From Falsirhodobacter algicola (lineage in GTDB: Bacteria; Pseudomonadota; Alphaproteobacteria; Rhodobacterales; Rhodobacteraceae): a stretch of 64,000 bases of DNA. Position numbers and translations under genes: made by a program. Numbering within the stretch: position 1 is the stretch's first letter; every line of letters begins with the position of its first letter. This document shows positions 26,798-34,248 of this stretch, in pieces. Below the pieces are notes generated by a model, which was given only the letters and a program-made list of their open reading frames with translations, was not told where the DNA came from and searched no databases. The stretch is taken from assembly GCF_018279165.1 (NCBI RefSeq), contig NZ_CP047291.1:62001-126000 (forward strand), read 5' to 3'.

Positions 26798-26813
26798 ATT
26801 GCCAATTGGCAAT
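26798..26813. repeat. 16-bp palindrome at the parB end of the rep/par module (parS candidate)
   Basis: ATTGCCAATTGGCAAT is a perfect palindrome that shares its last base with the parB stop codon (26813-26815 on the - strand). An inverted copy touches the rep stop codon at 30544. Both carry an adjacent A-rich tract on the outer side. A hairpin with no loop is a poor terminator, so a protein-binding site, most simply ParB's parS, is the preferred reading. Confidence 0.55.
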
Positions 26814-27769
26814 CAGCCCCGGCGGGCCTCCAGAAACTGATCGAAGGCGGCGCGCAGCGCCTCGTCGGACAGACTTTCCGCGAATTCCAAGGTGACTTTG
26901 CCGTTCTTGCGATACATCGCGACGCCGCTTTCATGGATGTTGCGGCGGAAGAGGTTTGCCGGCGGGCGCGCCTTTTTCGGGCCGGTGGCGGCGGCCTTCA
27001 GCCGGGCCAGAACCTGGGCGGCGGGGACCGGACCGCCCTGCCCCGCCTGCTCGGCCGCAAGCTCGGCCGCGGCGGCCAGAACCTGATCGCGGGTCCGCGG
27101 ATCGGACAGCAGCGGGCGCAGCGTCCGGGCATGAAGCTCCTTTACCTCGCGCAGATTGGCATAGGCGGCGATGATCTCCTGCGGCAGCCGCGCGAGTTGC
27201 AGATAGCGCGACAGCCAGCCCTCGCTCACCTCCAGCCGTTCGGCCATCGCCTTCTGACGGCCGCCGTAATAGGCCTCGAGCGCTTGGGCGTAATCGCGGG
27301 CGCGTTCGTAGTCGGAGATGTCCTCGCGGTCGCGGTTCTCGATATCGGCAAGGCGGAACGCCTCTTCGTCGGTCAGATCGCGCACATCGACGAGGTAGCG
27401 GAACTGTGGATAGTTGTGCGCGCGCAGCCAGCTGATCGCGAAATGACGCCGCGCGCCGCAGATCACCTCATACCCCTCGCCCTTGCGGCGGACGATGGCC
27501 GGAAACTCCTGCCGGCCTTGCGCGCGAATGGAAGTGATGAGATCGGCGCAGTTCTGCTCCGTCAGCAGCGCGTATTCGCGGTTGTGGCGTTCCCACATCA
27601 CGCATTGCGCGGGATCGACCCAACGCAGGGTCTTCTCCTCCCGCTCGCCGCTGTCGGAGAGCGCGTTGGAGCGTTTGAGGAACCGCGCCCCGCCCCGGTC
27701 TTCGACCGTCGGTGCGGCGGTGTCGAAGCCCTTCAGGATGTCGTCGATCGCGTCGTGACGCTTGCTCAT
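26813..27769 (-). CDS. parB: ParB-family centromere-binding partition protein
   Basis: 318-residue ParB/RepB/Spo0J protein. The N-terminus MSKRHDAIDDILKGFD is followed by the ParB nuclease-like fold with box I (NCADLITSIRAQGRQEFPAIVRR) and box II (YEVICGARRHFAISWLRA), then a helix-turn-helix (RQKAMAERLEVSEGWLSRYLQLARLP) and a C-terminal dimerisation part. The ATG at 27769 overlaps the parA stop TGA as ATGA; an upstream ATG in the same frame would add 14 unlike residues. It would bind parS and work with ParA to segregate the replicon. Its stop abuts the palindrome at 26798. Confidence 0.93.
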   Translation of the reverse strand: MSKRHDAIDDILKGFDTAAPTVEDRGGARFLKRSNALSDSGEREEKTLRWVDPAQCVMWERHNREYALLTEQNCADLITSIRAQGRQEFPAIVRRKGEGYEVICGARRHFAISWLRAHNYPQFRYLVDVRDLTDEEAFRLADIENRDREDISDYERARDYAQALEAYYGGRQKAMAERLEVSEGWLSRYLQLARLPQEIIAAYANLREVKELHARTLRPLLSDPRTRDQVLAAAAELAAEQAGQGGPVPAAQVLARLKAAATGPKKARPPANLFRRNIHESGVAMYRKNGKVTLEFAESLSDEALRAAFDQFLEARRG

Positions 27770-28965
27770 AGCATTCCCTCCTTGCGAAGTGCGCGGTGAT
27801 GGCTGGGCCAAGTCTTGCGGGCCAGAAGCTCCACCTCGCGGCCGACGGCATCGAGATAGGCCCGGCAGCGCCGATGCGTCTCGGTCCGGGTGGCCGCGCC
27901 CGTCAGCTCGTACACCGTGGACAGATTGGCGGTGGCGTTGTCGATCTCGGCGCTGTCCTTCAGCGTCGCCTGCAGCATGTCCTGCGGAAAGACCGCGTCC
28001 ATCATGCGTTTGATCGCCATATGCGCCGACTTCTGATCGTTCATCTTAGACGCCAAAATCTTGACGAAAGCATAATCGCGCGCACCGCCATGCTGGGCAA
28101 GCTCGGACAGGGTCGCTTCCATCATCTTCAGGAAATGCGCCGTGGAGGCGAAATCGATGTTGTTCGGCGGCGCCGGGATCAGCAGCGCATTGGCCGCGCG
28201 CAGCACCGAGAGCGAGAGCATCCCAAGCGCGGGCGGCGGATCGAGGAGCACGATGTCGAATTGATCGGCGATGCTCTCCACCCCCTCGCGCAGCCGGTCG
28301 AGGATGAAGGCCGGCTCGCGCGCCATGCGGGCCGCGAACTCGTATTCGGCATCATAAAGGCCGAGGTTCGCCGGGATCAGCGCGATGCCCGGCCAATAGG
28401 TCGCCCGTAGCGCGTAATGCAGCGATTTCGGGCCGCCATGGCGCAGGAAGGGATAGAGCGTATCCTCATCCTCGTCGACATCGACATCGGGATTCATGCC
28501 GAACATCGCCGTGGTGGAGGCTTGGCTGTCGCAATCGATCACGCAGACGCGGTAGCCGCGCAGTGCGAAATACTGGGCCAGATGGCAGACGACGGTGGAT
28601 TTGCCGACGCCGCCCTTGAAGTTCTGAACCGCCAGAACCAGCGCGGAATCCTCGGGGTCGCGGTGGGGCAGCGTGCCGAACACCTCGCGCATCTGGTTCA
28701 CCTGCGACAGGGTATAGCCGCGGCGGCGCTGCGTGTCGGGGTCCTTGTCGGGTTCGGGCAGGCGGCCATCGCCTTCGGCGTCCCGGATCGCCTTTTCGGT
28801 GCGGCCGACCATCTCGGCGGCGGTGCGGACGTTGAACCGCAGGTCCAGCTGTTTCTGGTTGCCGGGCGCGAAGACCCGCTCGCGCAGACGCTCGATCACG
28901 GTGCTGGCGCGGTGGGTCAGCTGGGTCAACTCGTCCAGCGTGACGGGGGGGAGAACGGATGTCAT
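27766..28965 (-). CDS. parA: ParA-family partition ATPase (type Ia, with N-terminal HTH)
   Basis: 399-residue partition ATPase. An N-terminal DNA-binding domain (LRFNVRTAAEMVGRTEKAIRDAE, residues about 42-64, and YTLSQVNQMREVFG) precedes the ATPase core with the deviant Walker A KGGVGKST at residues 117-124, VIDCDSQAS, and Walker B-like IVLLDPPPALG. Type Ia ParA proteins both position the replicon and repress their own operon. The start is set at 28965, where GAGGAGC precedes ATG; the open frame to 29076 would run 37 codons into the origin. It is translationally coupled to parB and diverges from rep. Confidence 0.94.
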   Translation of the reverse strand: MTSVLPPVTLDELTQLTHRASTVIERLRERVFAPGNQKQLDLRFNVRTAAEMVGRTEKAIRDAEGDGRLPEPDKDPDTQRRRGYTLSQVNQMREVFGTLPHRDPEDSALVLAVQNFKGGVGKSTVVCHLAQYFALRGYRVCVIDCDSQASTTAMFGMNPDVDVDEDEDTLYPFLRHGGPKSLHYALRATYWPGIALIPANLGLYDAEYEFAARMAREPAFILDRLREGVESIADQFDIVLLDPPPALGMLSLSVLRAANALLIPAPPNNIDFASTAHFLKMMEATLSELAQHGGARDYAFVKILASKMNDQKSAHMAIKRMMDAVFPQDMLQATLKDSAEIDNATANLSTVYELTGAATRTETHRRCRAYLDAVGREVELLARKTWPSHHRALRKEGML

Positions 28966-29154
28966 GACGCTCCTCGCAAGATCGGGCGGATGATGCGTTA
29001 TCGCGCCCCCCGCGTAAAGTTCGGAAATCCGGGGGTGCATGGCCAAAAAGCGTAAGTTGTGCGGATTGCTGGCCAAAACAGGGGCGAAATCGGCCCGGCC
29101 CCATCCAATAAGTAAGGTTTGGACGGTAGGGCGCAGATCCTCCTACCATCATCC

Positions 29155-29163
29155 TGTGGATAA
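29155..29163 (-). promoter_or_regulatory. DnaA box
   Basis: TGTGGATAA at 29155-29163 is the exact reverse complement of the consensus DnaA box TTATCCACA. It is followed at once by the A+T-rich stretch that could act as the unwinding element and lies about 90 bases from the first iteron. Confidence 0.75.
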
Positions 29164-29250
29164 AACCTCTGCTGAGTTCAGATTCTTTCTGGGATTCTAG
29201 TGTTCTGTAACGCCAAGATATTGATTTCGCGCGTTAATAGGTCCCCATCC

Positions 29251-29353
29251 CATACGTTTCGGGTGCCAATTCCTACGGATCGGGACGGAAATGCTTACGA
29301 ATCGGGGTGGTTTGCCTTACGGATCGGGCAAGTCCGAAACCTTACGGATCGGG
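29251..29353 (+). repeat. Direct iterons of the replication origin
   Basis: Five direct repeats with core CTTACGGATCGGG: 29251-29263 (diverged, CATACGTTTCGGG), 29272-29284, 29294-29306, 29316-29328 and 29341-29353. Start-to-start distances are 21, 22, 22 and 25 bases, about two helical turns, as expected for initiator binding on one face. A further related copy, CTTACCTTTTGGG, is at 29443-29455. Confidence 0.8.
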
Positions 29354-29484
29354 TGAGAATCGCCAGCCCGCGCCAAGCCCCGATTTAACTGCGCCTTGTC
29401 AAGCTGTTGCAGGGGGCCTCCGCGCGGTGGGGGAACGCAATCCTTACCTTTTGGGTGCCATGCTCGGTCCACGCTCCGGGAGAC

Positions 29485-29519
29485 TTGAAACCTTACGCTC
29501 GCCCGAGTACAAAAGTAAG
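29485..29519 (+). promoter_or_regulatory. rep promoter overlapped by an inverted iteron core
   Basis: TTGAAA (29485-29490), a 17-base spacer and TACAAA (29508-29513) form a good sigma70 promoter, with a start expected near 29520 and GAGGT just before the gene. CTTAC at 29492-29496 lies within the spacer and GTAAG at 29515-29519 lies just after the -10, so bound initiator would block RNA polymerase. This is the usual autoregulation of iteron plasmids. Confidence 0.6.
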
Positions 29520-29536
29520 ACTTCCGAGGTATGAGC

Positions 29537-30544
29537 ATGGCCGAAAAATCCTATCGCACCGTCGAGGCACGCCCGAATGCCGACAGCCTCATCAAGCCCG
29601 GAGAGCTGGTGGACCTCGTGGAGGTTACGCCGCTGACGCTGAACGACCGGCGCATCTACAATCAGCTTCTGGAAAACGCGTGGGAGGCGATCGACAAGCC
29701 GGTCAGCCATGTCATCGCCAAGGCGGCGCTGCGTGGGTCGCACAATTCCAACGACCGCATCGGCGAAAGCCTCGAGCGGCTGATGTCCGCCATCGTCAAG
29801 GTCGCCGTCACATGGGATGGGGAACCCGCGATCGAGCGGGTGCAGCTTCTGGGCGGCAACGTGGAGGCGAACCGCGCCGACGGGCTTTTGGAATACGAGA
29901 TCCCGGCGCGGCTGCGGCGCATCATCGGCAACTCCACCGTTTTTGCGCGCCTGCAGCGCGAGGTGATGTTCGCGCTCTCCTCGAAATACGCGCTGACCCT
30001 CTATGAGATGGTGCAGAAGCGCGGCAATCTGCGCTGGCGCTCGTCCGAGCGGTTCACGCTTGAGGCGCTGCGCGGGGTGTTGGGCGTGCCGAAGGGCAAG
30101 CTCACCTCATGGTCGAACCTGAAGCTGCGCGCGATCGACCCGGCGGTGGCCGAGGTGAACGCGCTGTCCGATTTCATGGTGGCGATCGATCCGATCAAGA
30201 CCGGGCGCAGCGTCAGCCATGTCGAACTGCGCTGGTGGCGCAAGGATGACGATGCGGCGGGCGCGGCGGACCGGGCGCTGCAATATTCCAAGGTGGGCCG
30301 CAAACAGCGGACCGAACCGCCGGCCGCGCCGCAGGGCAGGGCGCGCCCGGCATGGCTGGACGGCAAGGGCCAGCCCCTGCGCACCGAGACTTATGAAACC
30401 GCGCGGATGCGGCATCCGGGTTTCGACATCTACTTCGTGGAGGGCGAATGGCGGGCTTGGGCGGCAGGCAAACCGGCGGCGAACGATCCCGATCGGGCCT
30501 ATCTTGCCTTCTTCCGCAAATATGCCGAGGCGAACCCGCTGTGA
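29537..30544 (+). CDS. Replication initiator protein (Rep_3-like, iteron-binding)
   Basis: 335-residue plasmid initiator. Two winged-helix-type halves are suggested: residues about 20-150 (VEVTPLTLNDRRIYNQLLENAW, DRIGESLERLMSAIVKVAV) and 150-260 (FARLQREVMFALSSKYALTLYEMVQKRGN, LEALRGVLGVPKGKLTSWSNLK, short runs quoted). The helix pattern with SSKYALTLYE is that of Rep_3-type initiators, and the tail is a basic linker. ATG 29537 is favoured over ATG 29531 because GAGGT lies six bases before it. It would bind the iterons upstream, open the origin and recruit DnaB. The stop codon runs straight into the palindrome at 30544. Confidence 0.88.
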   Translation: MAEKSYRTVEARPNADSLIKPGELVDLVEVTPLTLNDRRIYNQLLENAWEAIDKPVSHVIAKAALRGSHNSNDRIGESLERLMSAIVKVAVTWDGEPAIERVQLLGGNVEANRADGLLEYEIPARLRRIIGNSTVFARLQREVMFALSSKYALTLYEMVQKRGNLRWRSSERFTLEALRGVLGVPKGKLTSWSNLKLRAIDPAVAEVNALSDFMVAIDPIKTGRSVSHVELRWWRKDDDAAGAADRALQYSKVGRKQRTEPPAAPQGRARPAWLDGKGQPLRTETYETARMRHPGFDIYFVEGEWRAWAAGKPAANDPDRAYLAFFRKYAEANPL

Positions 30545-30559
30545 TTGCCAATTGGCAAC
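30544..30559. repeat. Palindrome at the rep end of the module (parS candidate, inverted copy)
   Basis: ATTGCCAATTGGCAA starts on the last base of the rep stop codon; the inner 14 bases form a perfect palindrome. Read outward from the module, both this copy and the one at 26798 begin with the stop codon in TGATTGCCAATTGGCAA and then continue into an A/T-rich tract, so they are inverted copies that bracket rep-parA-parB. Confidence 0.55.
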
Positions 30560-30689
30560 TTTTCCGAAAATGGCCTGAATTCAGTATGTTGTACGATTTA
30601 CCCCCGATTGCCCTGCCTGCGCCTGCTTCGCCGATTGGCACGGCAGGGACGGCGCGCTAGACATCGTGGATCAAGGAAAGGCGCTCCCC

Positions 30690-32339
30690 ATGGCAGGCAT
30701 CTCCAAATCGCCCACCGGCATCGCGGGTTTCGACGAATTGACGCATGGCGGTCTGCCCACCGGACGCCCCTCGCTCGTCTGTGGAACGGCGGGCTGCGGC
30801 AAGACGCTCTTCGCCTCCACCTTCCTGATCCAAGGCGCGCGCGAGCATGGTGAGAATGGCGTCTTCGTCACCTTCGAAGAGCGCCCCGTGGACATCGTGG
30901 CCAACGTCGCCTCGCTCGGCTTCGGGCTGGACGAGTTGATCGCCGAGGATCGCATCGCCATCGAACATATTTCCGTCGATCCGGCCGAGCTGGCGGAGAT
31001 CGGCGAGTATGATCTGGAGGGGCTGTTCCTGCGGCTGGAACTTGCGATCGACGCAGTGGGGGCCAAGCGCGTCGTCCTCGATACGATCGAAAGCCTGTTC
31101 TCCGCCTTTTCCAACCCCGCGATCCTGCGCGCCGAGATCCGCCGTCTGTTCGACTGGCTGAAGGATCGCGGCATGACCACGGTCATCACCGCCGAACGCG
31201 GCGATGGCGCGCTGACGCGGCAGGGGCTGGAGGAATATGTCTCCGATTGCGTGATCCTGCTGGATCACCGGGTGCACAACCAGATCTCCACCCGCCGGAT
31301 GCGGATCGTGAAATATCGCGGCACGGCGCATGGCACGAACGAATATCCGTTCCTGATCGACGAGGACGGTTTCTCGGTGCTGCCGGTCAGCGCGCTCGGC
31401 CTCGATCACCGGGTGTTCGACGAACGGGTGGCCTCGGGCGTGCCGGATCTGGATGCGATGGTGTCGGGCGGCGGGTTCCACCGCGGCAGTTCGATCCTCG
31501 TCTCCGGGGTGGCGGGGTCGGGGAAATCCTCGCTTGCGGCGTCTTTCGTGGGGGCGGCCTGCGCGCGGGGGGAACGCGCGCTCTATTTCTCGTTCGAGGA
31601 ATCGGCGGCGCAATCGGTGCGCAACATGCGGTCGATCGGGCTGGATCTGCAACCGTGGCTGGATGCCGACCGGCTGCGCCACATCGCGGCGCGACCGACC
31701 TTCTACAGCCTCGAGATGCATCTGGCGATCATGCTGCGCGAGGTGACGCGCTTCGATCCGGCGGTGGTGGTGCTGGATCCGATTTCGGCCTTCCTCGAAT
31801 CGGGGGACCGGATGGAAGTGCAGGCGATGCTGCTGCGCATGGTCGATTTCCTGAAGAGCCGCGGCATCACGGCGGTGTTCACGCATCTGGCCCATTCCCA
31901 GCAGGGGGAGACGGCGACGGATGCGGGCCTGTCCTCGTTGATGGATGCGTGGATCCTGATGCTGAACCGCGAGATGCAGGGCGAGTTCAACCGCGAGCTC
32001 TACCTTCTGAAGGCGCGGGGCATGTCCCATTCGAACCAAGTGCGCGAATTCGTCATGAGCGCGAACGGAATTCGCCTTCTGCCGCCCTATCTGGGGGAAA
32101 GCGGCGCGCTGACGGGGTCGGCCCGCCGCGCCGAAGAGGCGCGCCTGCGCCGCGCCGAGACCGAGCGCCGCCACGAGGTGGACCGGCGCCGCCGTGCCGC
32201 CGCGCAGCGCATGGCCGAATTGCAGGCCGAGATGGAGGCGAGCGCCGAGGAGATGCGCCTTCTGGATGAGACGGAAGCCGCGTATCAGCGGCAGGCGGAA
32301 GCGGACGCGACCGAGATGGAAGCGAGCCGCAAGGCGTGA
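30690..32339 (+). CDS. kaiC: KaiC clock ATPase/autokinase homologue
   Basis: 549-residue double RecA-domain KaiC. CI has Walker A GTAGCGKT (residues 32-39) and the paired glutamates in VTFEERP; CII has GVAGSGKSS (about 273-281) and FSFEESA. By alignment to cyanobacterial KaiC, the phosphorylation pair Ser-Thr falls on Ser415-Ser416 in [12 protein letters not shown] charged helical tail of about 80 residues from residue 470 ([16 protein letters not shown]) looks like a coiled coil; a similar tail is known in Rhodobacter KaiC. The ATG at 30690 follows AAGGAAAG; an in-frame GTG at 30666 is possible. kaiB and a histidine kinase follow. No KaiA gene is seen. Confidence 0.92.
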   Translation: MAGISKSPTGIAGFDELTHGGLPTGRPSLVCGTAGCGKTLFASTFLIQGAREHGENGVFVTFEERPVDIVANVASLGFGLDELIAEDRIAIEHISVDPAELAEIGEYDLEGLFLRLELAIDAVGAKRVVLDTIESLFSAFSNPAILRAEIRRLFDWLKDRGMTTVITAERGDGALTRQGLEEYVSDCVILLDHRVHNQISTRRMRIVKYRGTAHGTNEYPFLIDEDGFSVLPVSALGLDHRVFDERVASGVPDLDAMVSGGGFHRGSSILVSGVAGSGKSSLAASFVGAACARGERALYFSFEESAAQSVRNMRSIGLDLQPWLDADRLRHIAARPTFYSLEMHLAIMLREVTRFDPAVVVLDPISAFLESGDRMEVQAMLLRMVDFLKSRGITAVFTHLAHSQQGETATDAGLSSLMDAWILMLNREMQGEFNRELYLLKARGMSHSNQVREFVMSANGIRLLPPYLGESGALTGSARRAEEARLRRAETERRHEVDRRRRAAAQRMAELQAEMEASAEEMRLLDETEAAYQRQAEADATEMEASRKA

Positions 32340-32358
32340 TCCCGCGAAGGAGACGGTG

Positions 32359-32637
32359 ATGAACACGAAGAAGAAACTGACGCTCTACGTCGCGGGGCAG
32401 ACGCCGAAATCCTTGGCGGCGATCTCCAACTTGAAACGGATCTGCGAGGCGCATCTGCCCGGCGCCTACGAGATCGAGGTGATCGACCTGCGCCAGAACC
32501 CGAAACTGGCGCGCGAACACGACATCGTGGCGATCCCGACGCTGGTGCGCGAATTGCCCGTGCCGCTGCGCAAGATCATCGGCGATCTGTCGGACGAGGA
32601 AAAGGTTCTCGTGAACCTGAGGTTGCAGGACGAATGA
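32359..32637 (+). CDS. kaiB: KaiB clock protein homologue
   Basis: 92-residue thioredoxin-like KaiB. The sequence [26 protein letters not shown], then [31 protein letters not shown] and [16 protein letters not shown] (short runs) is a clear full-length KaiB, including the [17 protein letters not shown] region that refolds to bind KaiC in known systems. GAAGGAGA precedes the ATG at 32359. It lies 19 bases after kaiC and overlaps the histidine kinase start by four bases (ATGA), so the three genes form one operon. Confidence 0.93.
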   Translation: MNTKKKLTLYVAGQTPKSLAAISNLKRICEAHLPGAYEIEVIDLRQNPKLAREHDIVAIPTLVRELPVPLRKIIGDLSDEEKVLVNLRLQDE

Positions 32638-34091
32638 GCATCACCGCCGAGGCCCTTGCCGAGCTGCGCCGCCGCCTTCTGGAGGCGGAGGATACCCTGC
32701 GCGCGATCCGCGAGGGGGAGGTGGACGCGCTGGTGATCGGCCGCCTCGACCGGCCGGAGGTCTATGCCATCGGCGGCGATACCGAGGCGTTCCGCGCCTT
32801 CATCGAGGTGATGGATGCGGGCGCGGCGGCGGTGGATGCGGGGGGGCGTATCCTCTATGCCAACCGTCTGTTCGTGGAACTGCTGGGGGCCTCGGCGAAT
32901 TCGGTTCAGGGGGCGCGGCTGTCGGATCTGATGCCGTGCGATCCGGGCGGGCAGGCGACGTTCCTCAACCCGGCGGGGCCGGTGCGCCGCGCGATCGAGG
33001 TCCCGCAGGAGGGCGGGGCGCGGCAGTTGATCGTGGCCAGCAGTCCGCTGCAACTCGGCACCATCACGGGCCATGCCATCACGCTGACCGATGTGACCGA
33101 ACGCCTGCGCGCCGAACGTGCCGAACAGAACGAGCGGATGGCGCAATCCATCATCGCCTCGGTCAACGAGGCGGTGCTGGTCTGCGATGCGAACGGGCGC
33201 GTGACCCACAGCAACGCCCCCGCCCGCAGCATCCTCGGGCTGGAGCCGACGGGCCGCCGTCTGACCGATCTGCTGCGCCTTCAGCCCGAAGCGGGGTCGG
33301 GCTTTTCCAGCTGCGCCGAGATCGTGGGCGCGGTGCTGGCCGGCCGTTCGGTCCGCGGGATCGAGGTGTCGGCCCCCGATGCGCCGCTGTCGCAGGATTT
33401 CCTGATCAGCGCCGCGCCGCTCGAAGGGCCGGGCCTGCCGGGGTCGGGCTGCGTCATCTCCATCTTCGACATCGCCAATCGCAAGGTCTTGGAGCGTCAG
33501 CAGCGTCTGCTGATGGGCGAGCTGGATCACCGGGTGAAGAACACGCTGGCGCTGGTTCTGTCGATCTGCCGTCAAACCTTCCGCCATTCGGCCGATTACG
33601 TCAGCTTCGAAAAGGCCTTCACCCGCCGCATCCGCGCATTGTCGGACACGCACAACCTGCTGGCGCGCAGTTCGTGGGCCGGCCTGTCGGTCGAAGATGT
33701 GATCGAGGCCGAGGCCGAACCCCATCGCGGCGAAGGGCGCGGGCGTCTGGCCACCACCGGCTGCGACATCCGCATTTCGGCCGAAGGGGCGATCGCGCTT
33801 GGCCTCATCGTGCACGAGTTGACGACGAACGCGGTGAAGCATGGCGCGCTTTCGGGCGATACGGGGCGGGTGGATGTGTCGGCGCGGCGGGATGCGGAAT
33901 CCGTGGTGATCGAATGGCGCGAAACCGGCGGGCCGCTGGTGCAGCCGCCCGTGCGCCGCGGTTACGGCGAAACGGTGATCACACGTAGCCTGCAATTCGC
34001 GCCGGGCAGCCATACATCGCTGCGCTACGACCCGGAGGGCGTTATTTGTACGATTGTCGTGCCGGAATCGCTGATTTTACCGATGACATGA
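32634..34091 (+). CDS. PAS-containing sensor histidine kinase (HWE/HisKA_2 type)
   Basis: 485-residue soluble kinase with no membrane helix. A short N-terminal coiled segment is followed by two PAS-like domains (about residues 55-155, with [21 protein letters not shown], and 168-285, with [22 protein letters not shown]). The transmitter has the phospho-acceptor His299 in [17 protein letters not shown] and an ATPase domain with [18 protein letters not shown]. The G1/G2 region is short, as in HWE kinases. It is coupled to kaiB by ATGA overlap. Such kinases are thought to read the KaiBC state and pass it to a regulator, which is not in the window. Confidence 0.9.
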   Translation: MSITAEALAELRRRLLEAEDTLRAIREGEVDALVIGRLDRPEVYAIGGDTEAFRAFIEVMDAGAAAVDAGGRILYANRLFVELLGASANSVQGARLSDLMPCDPGGQATFLNPAGPVRRAIEVPQEGGARQLIVASSPLQLGTITGHAITLTDVTERLRAERAEQNERMAQSIIASVNEAVLVCDANGRVTHSNAPARSILGLEPTGRRLTDLLRLQPEAGSGFSSCAEIVGAVLAGRSVRGIEVSAPDAPLSQDFLISAAPLEGPGLPGSGCVISIFDIANRKVLERQQRLLMGELDHRVKNTLALVLSICRQTFRHSADYVSFEKAFTRRIRALSDTHNLLARSSWAGLSVEDVIEAEAEPHRGEGRGRLATTGCDIRISAEGAIALGLIVHELTTNAVKHGALSGDTGRVDVSARRDAESVVIEWRETGGPLVQPPVRRGYGETVITRSLQFAPGSHTSLRYDPEGVICTIVVPESLILPMT

Positions 34092-34152
34092 CAGCTTTTG
34101 TCGTCCGACTGTATTAGAATTGATCTATTCGTCCGATGCCGCGGGCGAATCC

Positions 34153-34199
34153 CCCGGGGGGCATGATGTGTGACCCATGGATCAGTGACGCCCCCCGGG
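34153..34199. other. GC stem-loop downstream of the kai operon
   Basis: CCCGGGGGGC (34153-34162) pairs with GCCCCCCGGG (34190-34199) across a 27-base loop. With the next hairpin it fills the 149-base gap between the kinase and the convergent defence gene. Its role is unclear. Confidence 0.4.
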
Positions 34200-34210
34200 C
34201 CTATTACGGC

Positions 34211-34248
34211 GGTCCGCACCCTGTTCGGGGTGCGGACCGTTCAGTTTT
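34211..34248 (+). terminator. Rho-independent terminator of the kai operon (candidate)
   Basis: GGTCCGCACCC (34211-34221) and GGGTGCGGACC (34228-34238) form a perfect 11-bp stem with a six-base loop, followed by GTTCAGTTTT. The T-tract is imperfect and lies partly in the last codons of the convergent gene. Confidence 0.55.

Larger units (their letters stand above)
28966..29536. other. Replication origin region between parA and rep
   Basis: This 571-base non-coding stretch is flanked by divergent parA and rep and is visibly richer in A+T than its surroundings between 29160 and 29250. It contains a DnaA box, at least five direct iterons, inverted iteron cores near the rep promoter, direct repeats TGGCCAAAA (29040-29048 and 29070-29078) and inverted CTTACG cores at 29051-29056 (read on the - strand) near parA. 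The organisation is that of an iteron-regulated theta origin. Small open frames here are not considered genes because they run through the repeats. Confidence 0.8.

Noticed and set aside
26798-26813. Palindrome as a rho-independent terminator of parB
   Set aside because: A loopless 16-bp palindrome with A/T core makes a weak hairpin and has no proper U-tract; its symmetric placement at both module ends fits a protein-binding site better.
28966-29076. Longer parA N-terminus starting at 29076
   Set aside because: It would add 37 residues over origin repeats; the ATG at 28965 has a good GAGGAG site and the typical ParA start.
29251-29353. CRISPR-like repeat array
   Set aside because: Repeats are short (about 13 bases), diverged and spaced by about 9 bases; they sit next to a plasmid initiator, so they are iterons. 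No cas genes occur in the window.
29200-29538. Small open frames of 62-75 codons in the origin
   Set aside because: They run through the iterons and rep promoter and have no ribosome sites; the stretch is regulatory DNA.
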